From: Paenibacillus tianjinensis
GTDB lineage: Bacteria; Bacillota; Bacilli; Paenibacillales; Paenibacillaceae
Reading direction: 5' to 3'
DNA length: 64,000 nucleotides
Assembly (NCBI RefSeq): GCF_017086365.1
Contig: NZ_CP070969.1
Span: 186,001-250,000, forward strand
In this document: positions 18,183 through 27,653 of the stretch, piece after piece
How positions within the stretch are numbered: position 1 is the stretch's first letter
Layout: the number at the start of each line of letters is the position of its first letter
The notes under the pieces: model-generated
The model's input: only the letters and a program-made list of their open reading frames with translations
Told to the model about the DNA's origin: nothing
Databases searched by the model: none
Translations under genes and position numbers: made by a program

Positions 18183-21164
18183 TTGAATGAGTCTGTACGA
18201 GAAAGAAAACTATTGGACGATCTAGCCAATGGGAAAAACGTTGCTATTAATGGTAAGAATCACAGAATAGAAGATGAATTTTCAAGAAAACTCCTGCAGC
18301 ATATAAGAACTCTCTCTGAGAAAATAATAGAACCTCCAATTGGACAAGACAAAGCTTTAGAGCTAATTAATTTTTCGCAAAAAATAATTGAATCCCAAGA
18401 AGTCTTAGATTTACCTGAACATTCAGGTGAAGCCATAGATTCCCCACATAGAACGTTACGACTAAAGAAATTATCTGCGTATAATTTCAGAGGTCTTCAA
18501 AACTATAATAGCATTATTTTTACATATGATTTCAAGTCACAGCCTTATTTATTAACTGGGGTAAACGGAGCAGGAAAGACCTCTGTTTTGAATGCAATTG
18601 TCTGGTGTTTGACAGGGCATCTACTATGGGATAGAACAATGCCGAGTGTTCCTCAAAGAGTAGATATAAAAATCACAGATGATTCAAATACTGCTAAGAC
18701 TGTCAAAAATAATTGGCCCATACAAGTTTCAATACCCGCATTGGAGTCGATTGGCACAGCAAAACCATATTGTTGGGTAGAGTTGGAACTTACTGATGGC
18801 GAAGAAGATCTCCCAGTAGTAGTTAGAAGAGAATACAGTACAAATAAAGAGTCGGTCACAGGTATGGATTCACTGGACTATTTAAGCATAGAACTTGCTC
18901 TCTTAATGCCTGGTAGAGTTAATCATATTCAATTAAATAATGATACACAAATTGGAAATCTTTTTTTTCAAATAAGCGGACTGAATGCACTGAATAAGTA
19001 TGGCGTTTTTACAAGTAATAATGGGATGGGGAGATCTCTCACAACACAGATAAATAGATTACAGCAAGAATCCCAAAATCTAAAACAACAGTTAACTGAT
19101 GAAACAAGAATCTTCAATGAGAATCTACCACTTGATATGAAGGAGGCTTATGAACAAGTTGCTGTAACTGAGGATAATCCAATTAACAGGGCAGTTAGTA
19201 GAATTGATTGGCTAAAAGATAATGAGGTTTTACGTCTCAATCAATTATCAGATCTCTTTAATATCTCAGAAGAACTACCAGATCAACAATTAATTAATTT
19301 AGGCAAAGAAATTTTAGTTGCCCATGAAAATTTAAAAACAACAGTCCCCTCAAAGTGGGGGGAAGTTCAGTCATTATTTAGGGCTATAGAAGATTGGGGA
19401 GAAGAGGCGGAATCAGCTTGGAGTAATACACAAGATATCGTCAAACAAAACTTACAACTATCTATCGACTGGTATTTGAAACTAAAGCAAACTGAGAATC
19501 TTAGATTGAAAATTGTAGCGGCACAACTTATAAAAGAGGATGATTTTAATTTATGCCCATTGTGTGAGCAAAAACTGGATCACAATCATTCGTTGAGAAC
19601 GGAACTGGCCGAACTAAAGCAAACTGATGGATTAGCTTTGAAAAGCGTCGGTGAGATTTTAAATTCTTTAAATATCCAATTGGACAGATCATTTCCTGAT
19701 TCTTTTAAACGCATTAAGGCCAGCACAATTAAAGAAGTTATTACTAATAGTTATGAGAGTAACATTGGTCGATTTTTAAAAGGGAAGTTAGAATCGGTTA
19801 GGGATATAGGCTATAAGTCAGTCAATGATTTATTAGTGTTTGAGGAGCCATTATTGGATTCTCAGACTGGATTCTCAAGTCTTAAGTTCGCATTGATTGA
19901 TGATCCAGCCGTCATAGAACAATTTGAGGCATTTGAGAAGAAATTTGATGAGTATAATAAAAAGATTTTGTTGATTTCATGGGCTTCCCAACATCTAAAG
20001 CAGTTGACTGATGATATGGAATTTGCATTAGGTTATAAGAGTATGGTAAAGACAAGTATGTTGGGTAAGCTTACAATGGCAAATAATATAGCGATTTCAG
20101 CTAAGCCAGTTCAAACTTGCGTAGACCAACTTCAAAAAGTCTTAGATTTATTTCAACAAAAAAAAGAAGTCGATACTAAACTCAATGTAGCTACAAGGAC
20201 TAAGACTGCCTGTGTGGATTTGGCCAGGCTTACTACTATATCTAATGAACTATTACTTGAGGATCTAAAGAGAGTAGAAACTGAGTTGTATGAAACATAT
20301 AAAAAACTGTATGGAGGAGAAGACTTAATCCTGAAGAAAATAATCCCAACAAGTAGTGGGCGGAATTTCTCTCTTTCCTTCTGGGTTGGATTCAAAGATA
20401 TGTTAGTTGAAGCAGGTGGGATTCTTAATGCTTCAAGGATACGTGCATTGCTTTGGTCTTATGTATTTTCTTTAGCAAAGGTAGGAACGACAAATTCCAG
20501 CGGGGATTGGTTAGATTTTATGGTCATTGATGAACCATTAACATCTTTAGATCAAGAACATCAACGAAATTTTGCACAACTAATCTTTAACGCTGATGAT
20601 CAAAAACAGGTCATCGTAGCCTCACACGACCTAAGATGGCCGCGAGAATTACAAAATATTTCTCAAAGTCATTCTATAGCTGCCAACTTTATCAATTGCT
20701 ATGGAATCTCCTCACAAAGAGAGTCAGTAAGATTATCGGATTGGACAGGACAATTGGAAGTGAAGTGGAATAGATGGATGGATGACAGTACGGATATTGA
20801 ATTAGGACGAGACTATGTTGCGGCTGCTAGGGAGTGGTGTGAAGACGAGCTCAAAGATATTTTGATTTGGGCTAGTTCTCCATCATTAGCAAGGGATACT
20901 TTAGGTCCTCTTATAAAGAAACTTGAGAAGGCTTATTCTGATGACCAGCACTACGGAATTATACAGGTTGTTCAACTGACTGAAGCCCTCAAGTTAATAG
21001 AAGCAGACTTACAGAATAGCCATCATGGCTGTTCCGAAAGAAAAAATATATTTAAAAACCAGATTCAGCAAGTAAATAAAATAATGTCAGGGAAAGTTAT
21101 TGATAACATGGCCATTATCCGTAGTACACTCCAACATCGTCTAAGTATAATATCTATTACATGA
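18183..21164 (+). CDS. SMC/Rad50-like ATPase of a candidate defence module
   Basis: This 993-residue protein has an N-terminal helical cap and then an ABC-type ATPase head with Walker A GVNGAGKTS (Lys132). Long alpha-helical arms follow, with a CPLC zinc-hook motif at residues 458-461. The second half-head holds Walker B MVIDEPLTSLD (Asp783-Glu784) and the His switch VIVASHDLRWP. About 170 further residues follow. This is the Rad50/SbcC/SMC plan. The start is taken as TTG 18183 because GGGGGAG lies 6 nt upstream; an ATG at 18168 overlaps that site. The nuclease-like gene follows 27 bp downstream, as in SMC-plus-effector phage-defence operons. The region is AT-rich relative to the chromosome. 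Confidence 0.85.
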   Translation: MNESVRERKLLDDLANGKNVAINGKNHRIEDEFSRKLLQHIRTLSEKIIEPPIGQDKALELINFSQKIIESQEVLDLPEHSGEAIDSPHRTLRLKKLSAYNFRGLQNYNSIIFTYDFKSQPYLLTGVNGAGKTSVLNAIVWCLTGHLLWDRTMPSVPQRVDIKITDDSNTAKTVKNNWPIQVSIPALESIGTAKPYCWVELELTDGEEDLPVVVRREYSTNKESVTGMDSLDYLSIELALLMPGRVNHIQLNNDTQIGNLFFQISGLNALNKYGVFTSNNGMGRSLTTQINRLQQESQNLKQQLTDETRIFNENLPLDMKEAYEQVAVTEDNPINRAVSRIDWLKDNEVLRLNQLSDLFNISEELPDQQLINLGKEILVAHENLKTTVPSKWGEVQSLFRAIEDWGEEAESAWSNTQDIVKQNLQLSIDWYLKLKQTENLRLKIVAAQLIKEDDFNLCPLCEQKLDHNHSLRTELAELKQTDGLALKSVGEILNSLNIQLDRSFPDSFKRIKASTIKEVITNSYESNIGRFLKGKLESVRDIGYKSVNDLLVFEEPLLDSQTGFSSLKFALIDDPAVIEQFEAFEKKFDEYNKKILLISWASQHLKQLTDDMEFALGYKSMVKTSMLGKLTMANNIAISAKPVQTCVDQLQKVLDLFQQKKEVDTKLNVATRTKTACVDLARLTTISNELLLEDLKRVETELYETYKKLYGGEDLILKKIIPTSSGRNFSLSFWVGFKDMLVEAGGILNASRIRALLWSYVFSLAKVGTTNSSGDWLDFMVIDEPLTSLDQEHQRNFAQLIFNADDQKQVIVASHDLRWPRELQNISQSHSIAANFINCYGISSQRESVRLSDWTGQLEVKWNRWMDDSTDIELGRDYVAAAREWCEDELKDILIWASSPSLARDTLGPLIKKLEKAYSDDQHYGIIQVVQLTEALKLIEADLQNSHHGCSERKNIFKNQIQQVNKIMSGKVIDNMAIIRSTLQHRLSIISIT

Positions 21165-21191
21165 TTATATACATGGAGAGGGGAACTCGCT

Positions 21192-22466
21192 TTGATAAAA
21201 AATGTCGCGGGGCTTTTAAATGATCTGTTACAGAAAGAGCAGGAAATTATAAAAAAATATGAATTTATTAAGCATGGTCCCATGATAGGGAATATGTATG
21301 AAGGATTAACGACATCCATACTTGAAAAGACTTTACCTGATAGTTTAAATTTACGTGTTGTTTCCGGAATGATAACTAACGATCAAGGTGAATTGAGCAA
21401 TCAAGTGGATTGTATGATTGTGAACGGAGAAGGTGTTGAACTGCCTCATTCAAAAGATTTCTTGTATCACCATTCCCAAGTTTTGGTGATATTTGAAGTC
21501 AAAAAGAATTTATATAAGAATGAATTAATCGATTCATACCAAAAGATGCGGCGTATTTTTGAAATAAGTGGCCCTGTTGACGTAAGCTATAAAGCTGTAC
21601 GTGATGCATACATGCAAATTACACAACATGAAATCCCCGAATCAAAGGAGGCATTACAAAAGTTAAATTTAACTGAGCAGATGATATATCATACTTTAAT
21701 AGTTGAAGAGTGCCTACCATTAAGAATTGTTTTTGGTTATGAGGGTTATTCATCAGAATATGGATTGCGAGATGCTTTTTATAATTATCTTTTTGAAAAT
21801 GTTTCTGAAGATTTATCCAATGCTACTATGGGCTTTGGGCCGCATAATTTCCCTAACTTAATCGTATCCAACGGTTCATCTCTCTTAAAAATGAATGCAA
21901 TGCCTTATGTTGGGGGAATAGATAATGGCATGTGGCAATTATATGCTTCTTCAAGTGTAAATCCTCTATTAATATTTTTAGAGCTTTTTTGGACAAGGAT
22001 TTCATATAAATATGGGGTTCCTAATGTTTTATTTGGAGAAGACCTGGAAACAGAAGTTATAAAAAAATTTATATCAGCAAGGGCGGTTGTTGTAGAAGAT
22101 AAAATTGGATGGGAATATTCTTATTATGTTGTGAGCAAAGAGAAGCTAGAGAATATTACTCAAGATTTTTTTGAATGGGAGCCTGCCGCGTTAGACGATC
22201 AAGAGTATATGATAATAAATTGGCTCTGTAATAAGGGAGAACTTGATATAAATGAAGCTGATTTTACTAAATGGCTAAATGACGAGGGTAGAACAATAAA
22301 TGATGTAATTGAGGGTTTGAAAGAAAAAAGGTTGGCTTATTTAGAAGATGATAGACTGCTAAAACTTACAACAAATGAGTGTGCGGTAGTTATTGTAAAG
22401 GGACAGGCTTATGCCGCTGAAAACAACAGTGGTCGTTTAGCTAGATGGGTTAAGAAGCAAATGTAG
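21192..22466 (+). CDS. Putative PD-(D/E)XK nuclease (DUF6602-like), partner of the SMC-like ATPase
   Basis: The N-terminal ~150 residues show NMYEGLTTSILEKTLP (Glu37), NQVDCMIVNGE (Asp73) and VLVIFEVKKNL (Glu102-x-Lys104). That is a PD-(D/E)XK arrangement like the one in proteins annotated DUF6602. The middle is unassigned, and the C-terminal ~80 residues look like a winged-helix domain (YMIINWLCNKGELDI to RLLKLT). The TTG start follows GGAGAGGGG. It is translationally close to the ATPase gene, so the two are probably one unit: the ATPase senses foreign or aberrant nucleic acid and this protein cuts. Function is inferred from motifs and context only. Confidence 0.65.
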   Translation: MIKNVAGLLNDLLQKEQEIIKKYEFIKHGPMIGNMYEGLTTSILEKTLPDSLNLRVVSGMITNDQGELSNQVDCMIVNGEGVELPHSKDFLYHHSQVLVIFEVKKNLYKNELIDSYQKMRRIFEISGPVDVSYKAVRDAYMQITQHEIPESKEALQKLNLTEQMIYHTLIVEECLPLRIVFGYEGYSSEYGLRDAFYNYLFENVSEDLSNATMGFGPHNFPNLIVSNGSSLLKMNAMPYVGGIDNGMWQLYASSSVNPLLIFLELFWTRISYKYGVPNVLFGEDLETEVIKKFISARAVVVEDKIGWEYSYYVVSKEKLENITQDFFEWEPAALDDQEYMIINWLCNKGELDINEADFTKWLNDEGRTINDVIEGLKEKRLAYLEDDRLLKLTTNECAVVIVKGQAYAAENNSGRLARWVKKQM

Positions 22467-22517
22467 TTAGTGTTTAGAACAGCTTAATAACCTGATTCGA
22501 ATATAGCTGATGAGTTG

Positions 22518-22610
22518 TAATAAAACTCCTGTACACAGCGTCCGGCAAATTTTCTGATATTTAACTTCATGGTATAAGAATATTGGTGTATGACGTTCCA
22601 ATATATTGAA
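22518..22610 (+). repeat. Imperfect direct repeat S2
   Basis: Diverged copy of 17588-17679, including the ATATTGG/CCAATAT hairpin but without the outer CGGCCGACAA arms. With S1 it brackets the ATPase-nuclease pair. Confidence 0.65.
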
Positions 22611-22628
22611 TATAAATTAGGTATTAAC

Positions 22629-22657
22629 GAGACAGGAGATATGAGATATAGTATAAT
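22629..22657 (+). promoter_or_regulatory. Promoter of the retron RNA
   Basis: GAGACA (22629-22634) and a perfect TATAAT (22652-22657) are separated by 17 bp. The expected transcription start near 22664 falls two bases before the a1 arm of the retron RNA. Confidence 0.75.
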
Positions 22658-22663
22658 ATTGTA

Positions 22664-22820
22664 AGCAAACAAGTTGCATTTGAACTTTTGATGGTGATAA
22701 TCGCTATCTTATATTTTAATGTATCTACACATCTCTCTGCACTATTCTCATTGTTGGATCCAATTGTCTCACATGGTATCTACGCGGTGATTTAGAAAGG
22801 TAGAAATGCACTTGTTTGTC
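22664..22820 (+). ncRNA. Retron msr-msd non-coding RNA (candidate)
   Basis: a1 CAAACAAGTTGCATTT (22666-22681) pairs with a2 AAATGCACTTGTTTG (22804-22818), with one base bulged. This is the terminal inverted repeat that defines a retron RNA. Just inside a1, an 8-bp hairpin (22690-22697 with 22701-22708, loop TAA) fits an msr stem-loop. A palindrome TTGGATCCAA (22754-22763) sits in the presumed msd. The span of about 155 nt, the promoter placed at a1 and the downstream reverse transcriptase 40 nt after a2 all fit. The branching guanosine and exact msd limits could not be fixed by eye. Confidence 0.75.
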
Positions 22821-22858
22821 TACTTCTTTAATAGAGGTGACCTATCATCAGTACTTCA

Positions 22859-24598
22859 ATGCAATCCACGTTACAATGCTCAGATGAAGAAATAAAGAAT
22901 AAATTTAAAAACTTAATTGATTTTGAAGACGTAGCATTACTTTTGGAAATTCCCACCGAGTTTCTTTGGAAAATTCTTATAAGGGACAAGCCAAATAACT
23001 ATACATCATTTCCCATAAGTAAAAAAAGTGGTGGCTATCGCACAATTCATTCTCCTTCCTCAAACCTAGCAATTCTTCAAAAAAAGCTTGCCTATGTCCT
23101 CTCTCTACAGTTCAATCCCCATAACCGAGCACATGGTTTTATAGAAAAGCGAAGTATTGTCACTAATGCTTCTGAACACTTAAAAAAATCTTTTGTATTA
23201 AATATAGACCTGGAGAACTTTTTTGAAAGTATATCTTTTGCTAGGGTAAGGAAGATGTTTGCTTCTTACTTTAAGTTAAGTGGAGTAGTAGCCACAACTC
23301 TTGCGAATATATGCAGCCATCCAGAGGGTTTTTTGCCTCAAGGGGCGGCGACGTCTCCGATTATTTCCAATATTATTGCTAAGAGTTTGGATAAAGAACT
23401 TAAACAACTCTCCGTTGAAAGTAAGGGGGTTAAGTACACACGATATGCCGATGATATTACATTCTCTACAAATAAGAAGGATTTCCCTAGAAATATCGCG
23501 TTTTTAAATGAGGATAGTCATGTAGTATTAAGTGAGAAGTTATTACGAATTATTGAAAACAATGGGTTTAATGTGAATGAACAAAAAATAAGGTTACAAG
23601 ATCGTCAAAGTAATCAATCTGTAACTGGAATAGTAGTGAATGAGAAATTAAATGTCAGCAGGACATATATTCGTAGAATTCGTTCCATACTGAATTGTAT
23701 TGAAAAGAACAATAATGATCTTGATGCTGCTAGAGAAATTTTTATTCGTAGATATCCATTTCGACAGAGAGCGAAAGTAAATCAACCAGAAATGTTCTCA
23801 GTATTGCGAGGTATGATTAATCATGTAGGTCATGTGAAAGGTACGAGCGACCCAGTTTATTTGAAATTAGCTAATCGTTTTAATAGTGTATCTCCGGAGC
23901 AGAAGGTTATTAAGTCTGTAGAAAAACAGATTAACAAACGGAAAATGTATGAAGATTATACTTTTGTGATTGAGCAGGAAAAGCCTGTTGTAGCGTTGGT
24001 TTCTAAAGAAAGTACTGAATTCGAACATATCTACCATAATCAAGGGACTGGATTTTTATTAAAAGGAATTGGAATGGTTACAAATGCTCACGTTTTAAAA
24101 GACTTAGTAAGTGCAATTGAACTTGAGATGCTGATCCCAATACCCTATTATGTGAGGGGATTCAACTCTAAGGACTTTAATGTTCATATGATGCGAATCG
24201 AATGTTTTGATACCGAAAAAGACATTGTGATTCTAAGATCAAAAAGCCTAGATCATAATAAAGAAGGTTTTAGTTATAGTGAAGCCATACAAACAGATCA
24301 ACTTATTGAATTAGTCGGTTATCCAGATTACAGAAGAGGTCAAGAAATAAGAGTGGACAATGGTTTTGTAAGGGGCATCAGGATGCATATTGATAGCAGT
24401 GATAAAACAGTTACCCATAGGCGTTATGAAATAACTCCTACTATTTATGGCGGAAACAGCGGTGGGCCTATTGTTAATGAAACAAGTGAAGTCATTGCAG
24501 TTGCTGTAAAGGGAGCTACAATGAACGGAGTCGTACCAAATGAAGTGATACCAATATCTGAAGTGATTGGACTAGCTAAAAGAAAATCGCTAATATAA
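22859..24598 (+). CDS. Retron reverse transcriptase fused to a trypsin-like serine protease
   Basis: Residues 1-330 are a retron-type RT. They hold the NAxxH motif N103-A-S-E-H107, catalytic Asp in FVLNIDLENFF, PQGAATSP, the active site YADD (196-199) and VTG (255-257). Residues 380-579 form a chymotrypsin/HtrA-like protease: His411 in VTNAHV, Asp455 in EKDIVIL, Ser534 in YGGNSGGP, so the triad is complete. The RT would make msDNA from the RNA encoded just upstream, and the protease is the likely effector. RT-protease fusions are known among retron families. GAGGTGACC at 22834 is rather far (about 16 nt) from the ATG, so initiation may be weak or controlled. The gene ends 13 bp before tmRNA copy 2. 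Confidence 0.9.
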   Translation: MQSTLQCSDEEIKNKFKNLIDFEDVALLLEIPTEFLWKILIRDKPNNYTSFPISKKSGGYRTIHSPSSNLAILQKKLAYVLSLQFNPHNRAHGFIEKRSIVTNASEHLKKSFVLNIDLENFFESISFARVRKMFASYFKLSGVVATTLANICSHPEGFLPQGAATSPIISNIIAKSLDKELKQLSVESKGVKYTRYADDITFSTNKKDFPRNIAFLNEDSHVVLSEKLLRIIENNGFNVNEQKIRLQDRQSNQSVTGIVVNEKLNVSRTYIRRIRSILNCIEKNNNDLDAAREIFIRRYPFRQRAKVNQPEMFSVLRGMINHVGHVKGTSDPVYLKLANRFNSVSPEQKVIKSVEKQINKRKMYEDYTFVIEQEKPVVALVSKESTEFEHIYHNQGTGFLLKGIGMVTNAHVLKDLVSAIELEMLIPIPYYVRGFNSKDFNVHMMRIECFDTEKDIVILRSKSLDHNKEGFSYSEAIQTDQLIELVGYPDYRRGQEIRVDNGFVRGIRMHIDSSDKTVTHRRYEITPTIYGGNSGGPIVNETSEVIAVAVKGATMNGVVPNEVIPISEVIGLAKRKSLI

Positions 24599-24611
24599 TA
24601 AGTACTGAGTG

Positions 24612-24863
24612 AGCCTAAGAAACTGTGTGCGTGCTTCTACCCTGCATCGCCCATGTGACAGGGATAGGGGCTAACTAGTAGTGGGATACGCCGCTTGGTC
24701 TCCGCCTGGGGTCGAGCGGAAGAAGATAATCAGGCTGACCCAACGTATAGCCGGTTACGGGGCGATACTCGGGTGACATCAAAACTGTGACTACACTCGT
24801 AGAAGCTTATGTGCCGTTATCTTCGGACAGGGGTTCGACTCCCCTCGGCTCCATATGGAGTAT
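24612..24863 (+). repeat. tmRNA 3'-end direct repeat, copy 2
   Basis: This 252-bp copy of 6092-6342 begins at AGCCTAAGAAACTG and runs past the tmRNA 3' end. It lacks the tag-coding sequence and 5' part and so cannot make tmRNA. It has GTCGAGCGG where copy 1 has GTCAACGG. It is the right junction of element A and the left junction of element B. Confidence 0.93.
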
Positions 24864-24866
24864 GAG

Positions 24867-24893
24867 AGAGTACCTTAATTGGTACTCTTTTTT
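24867..24893 (+). terminator. Terminator after tmRNA copy 2
   Basis: AGAGTACC and GGTACTCT arms around TTAATT are followed by TTTTTTC. Confidence 0.85.
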
Positions 24894-25083
24894 CATGTTT
24901 TCAGGAGATAATCAGGGGTACATTGCGACTACAATACCTTGATACTACTGGGTTTTTGAGCAGTGCTGGCTATGAATAGCATGAGTCTCTCTCATAAGGT
25001 TTATTCTGTGCTGCATAAACCGCTATGAATATGCGAGAGATAAGGGGGCAAAAACACAGTGGTTGATGCCCCGCAAACAGTCG

Positions 25084-26546
25084 CTACAGACGGGAAGAAA
25101 CGTCCCAATCTGCTGCTATAGACTTCTCATAAAGTGTGTTTCCATCATGCACAATATGAAATGTAAGATGCACAGTCTTAGTCTCCCGCTGCACAATGAG
25201 CTTTTGAACGTACTTACTAACCATGATATTCAGCTGCTCTACACTAGGCATTTCATCGTCCAGAAGTTCAATTAGTTTCATTAATTCAAGCTGTATTAAT
25301 TGAAGTGTTCCCACCTCCAAAACCATTGGTTTATAGCCTCTCAGCGCCTCTGTATGCTCGGTTTCTTTGACCTGAAGCTCGCTGTTCATCTCCTCCAGCA
25401 AGTCTTTATAGAAGGGTTTGGCCCTCCCTGAATTGATGTCTGCTTGCATATCCGTTGTCTTCTTTCTCAGGAACTCGATTTCGGTTTCCAGTGTTGATAT
25501 GGCACTCAGCATTTGCTTGTTTGCCTCCTGATGGTAGCTGAGGATTGCCTGCTCAAGCTGGTTATCCAGTGTCAGCCGAAGGACGGCTGTACGTAGCTTG
25601 CTTGTAATAATGCGTTCAATGTTTTCCTTACGCCAGCTTGTGTACTCACAGAACTGTTTCCCTTTCCGCATATACCCGCCACAGACATAGTAACATTGAC
25701 CTCCATACTTGCGTGTGGTTGAAGTAGAGTGCCCCAACATTTTGGAACCGCATTTTCGCAGAAGAAGAAGCTGCGTAGCCAGAAGGGAGAACAAGGTTTG
25801 AGCTGGAAAGGATGGTGTGTCACGCCGCCTCCGTTTTGCTTCGCTTTAGCTCTGTCCTGACATAAGTTGAAAAGCTCCTCGGTAATGATAGCTGGATGTG
25901 CATTCTCCGTAATGATCCACTCTGAACGGTCACGCCACTTTTTACCGCTGGTCTGATAATCCTGCTTGTTCCAGCAGCGCCGCCCAATATAAGACTCGTT
26001 GAAGATGATTGCACGGATCGTGCTTGCAGACCATTGACCACCTTTTTGCGTGGGGACTCTCTTTTCATTCAGCATGCTAGAGATTTTCTTGTATCCCATA
26101 TTCTCATGAGCGTACTGGTTGAATATCCAGCGGATTATATCCACTTCTTCACGTGGACCATGTACCCATACTGCTTTAGTTTTTTGATTACTGATCGCTA
26201 TATGTTCTGTCCGATAACCATATGGTGGCGTACCGCCATTGTTGAAGCCTTGCTTGGCATTCTGCGACATTCCCTTACGTACCTCTACAGCAAGGTTGGC
26301 ATTAAAGAACTCGGACATCACCTCCAGCATTCCCTCTAGCAGCTTGTCTTGCGGCGAATCTGCCTCTGTTTGCTCCGTTACAGATATAACTTTTACACCC
26401 AATTGGGCTAACAGCGCTTTGTAGAACACATGATCATCACGCTTACGGGAGAATCGGTCAAACTTATGGACAAGGATAGCGTCAAAAGGTCGGTTAGAGC
26501 GCTTGGCAAGGGCAATCATCTTCTGAAACACTTCACGGTCATCGAG
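25084..26546 (-). pseudogene. Large serine recombinase, frameshifted and 5'-truncated
   Basis: The sequence is closely similar to the integrase at 15992 (NGGTPPYGYRTEHIAISNQK, WNKQDYQTSGKKWRDRSEWI, YYVCGGYMRKGKQFC). Two lesions are visible. A one-base loss in an A run near 25755 breaks the frame inside the first zinc-ribbon Cys motif (CEN instead of CEKCGSK). The first ~60 codons with the catalytic Ser are missing, replaced by IS256 sequence at about 26546. Intact, it would have been the integrase of element B and lies next to that element's left end. Confidence 0.88.
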
Positions 26547-27516
26547 GGTGAATTTGAGCCCTTGGTCGTCAAGAAGCATCAATCCAATGTAACCGGCATC
26601 GAAGAGCAAATCATCGGCCTATACGCCAAAGGGATCAGCACAAGGGAAATCCAGGATCATCTAGGGCAGATGTATGGTATTGAGGTCTCGCCTACGCTCA
26701 TTTCCAATGTCACGAATACAATTGTTCCTCTCATTAAAGAATGGCAGAACCGCCCTCTGCAAGGCGTCTATGCGGTCGTCTATTTGGATGCGATCCACTT
26801 CAAGGTCAAACAGGACGGGGCCATTATCAACAAAGCTGCCTACATGGTCATTGGCATTGATCTGGACGGAAACAAAGACGTGCTGGGCATGTGGATTGGT
26901 GAGAATGAGTCCTCCAAGTTCTGGCTGAGTGTGCTGAATGAACTGAAGAATCGCGGGGTTCAGGACATTCTTATTATCTGCGTGGATAACCTGACTTGGT
27001 TCTCTCAAGCGATTGCAGCCTGCTACCCCCAAACCGAAATCCAGAAATGTATTATTCACCAAATCCGCAGTTCTACACGGTACGTGTCGTACAAGGACAT
27101 TAAGAAAGTGACTGCCGACTTAAAGCCCATTTACAAGGCAGGTACCGAGGGGCACCTTGCTTGAACTCGACCGTTTCGAGGAAGTCTGGGGAGCGAAGTA
27201 CCCCCTCATTATCCATTCTTGGCGGACCCATTGGGACGAGCTCGCTACCTTTTTCAAGTACCCGCCCGAGATCCGTAAACTCATTTACACCACCAATATG
27301 ATCGAGAGTTACCAACGTCAGCTTCGAAAAGTGACGAAGGGAAAAAGCATCTTTTCCACGGATGAAGCTTTGCTCAAAATGCTCTATCGGGCCACCGTCG
27401 ACGTCCTTTCGGTCTTTTTCCCCGATCGGGTCGGTCAACACTTGCGTTAGAATCGCGACTTCCTCCTCGGGGAAATCTGTGCTTAAAAGAGTTTACACAA
27501 TATATTTTACAGACCC
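26546..27516 (+). mobile_element. IS256-family insertion sequence, left-truncated
   Basis: The right end keeps a terminal repeat-like sequence at 27489-27516, ending TTTTACAGACCC, typical of IS256 relatives. The left end is lost at the junction with the recombinase pseudogene. Confidence 0.75.
26547..27450 (+). pseudogene. IS256-family transposase (Mut family), broken
   Basis: The reading starts within GEFEPLVVKKHQ and includes LYAKGISTREI, PTLISNVTN and VYLDAIHFKVK (first catalytic Asp), then GMWIGENESSKFWL and CIIHQIRSSTRYVSYKDIK. It shifts frame at about 27155 and continues with FEEVWGAKYP, IYTTNMIESYQRQLRKVTKG and FSTDEALLKMLYRAT. About 80-90 N-terminal and some C-terminal residues are missing. 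It is not functional. Confidence 0.85.
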
Positions 27517-27653
27517 AAATATCGTCGGATAGCCAATTGAATCCTCAGTCTACTGTAACTAGGGGAGAAGCAGCAAGGACGCTCTATAGGCTGTTCCTAA
27601 AACTTTATTCCTAACACATGAGCTTTACTCTATCGAAATCAATTTTAAGATCA

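Larger units (their letters stand above)
6092..24611 (+). mobile_element. Integrated element A in ssrA, serine-recombinase type
   Basis: Direct repeats of the tmRNA 3' end bound the segment. It carries serine recombinases, replication-type genes and defence-like cargo, and its right half has markedly lower GC than the flanking chromosome. No conjugation or virion genes were seen, so it looks like an integrative mobilizable or plasmid-derived island rather than a prophage or self-transmissible ICE. The exact crossover base is not determined; the left edge of repeat identity is used as the boundary. Confidence 0.8.

Noticed and set aside
6343..24611. Element A as a prophage
   Set aside because: No capsid, portal, terminase, tail or lysis genes were found. 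The II/X-like initiator alone is not enough, and no Zot-like gene was seen for a filamentous phage.
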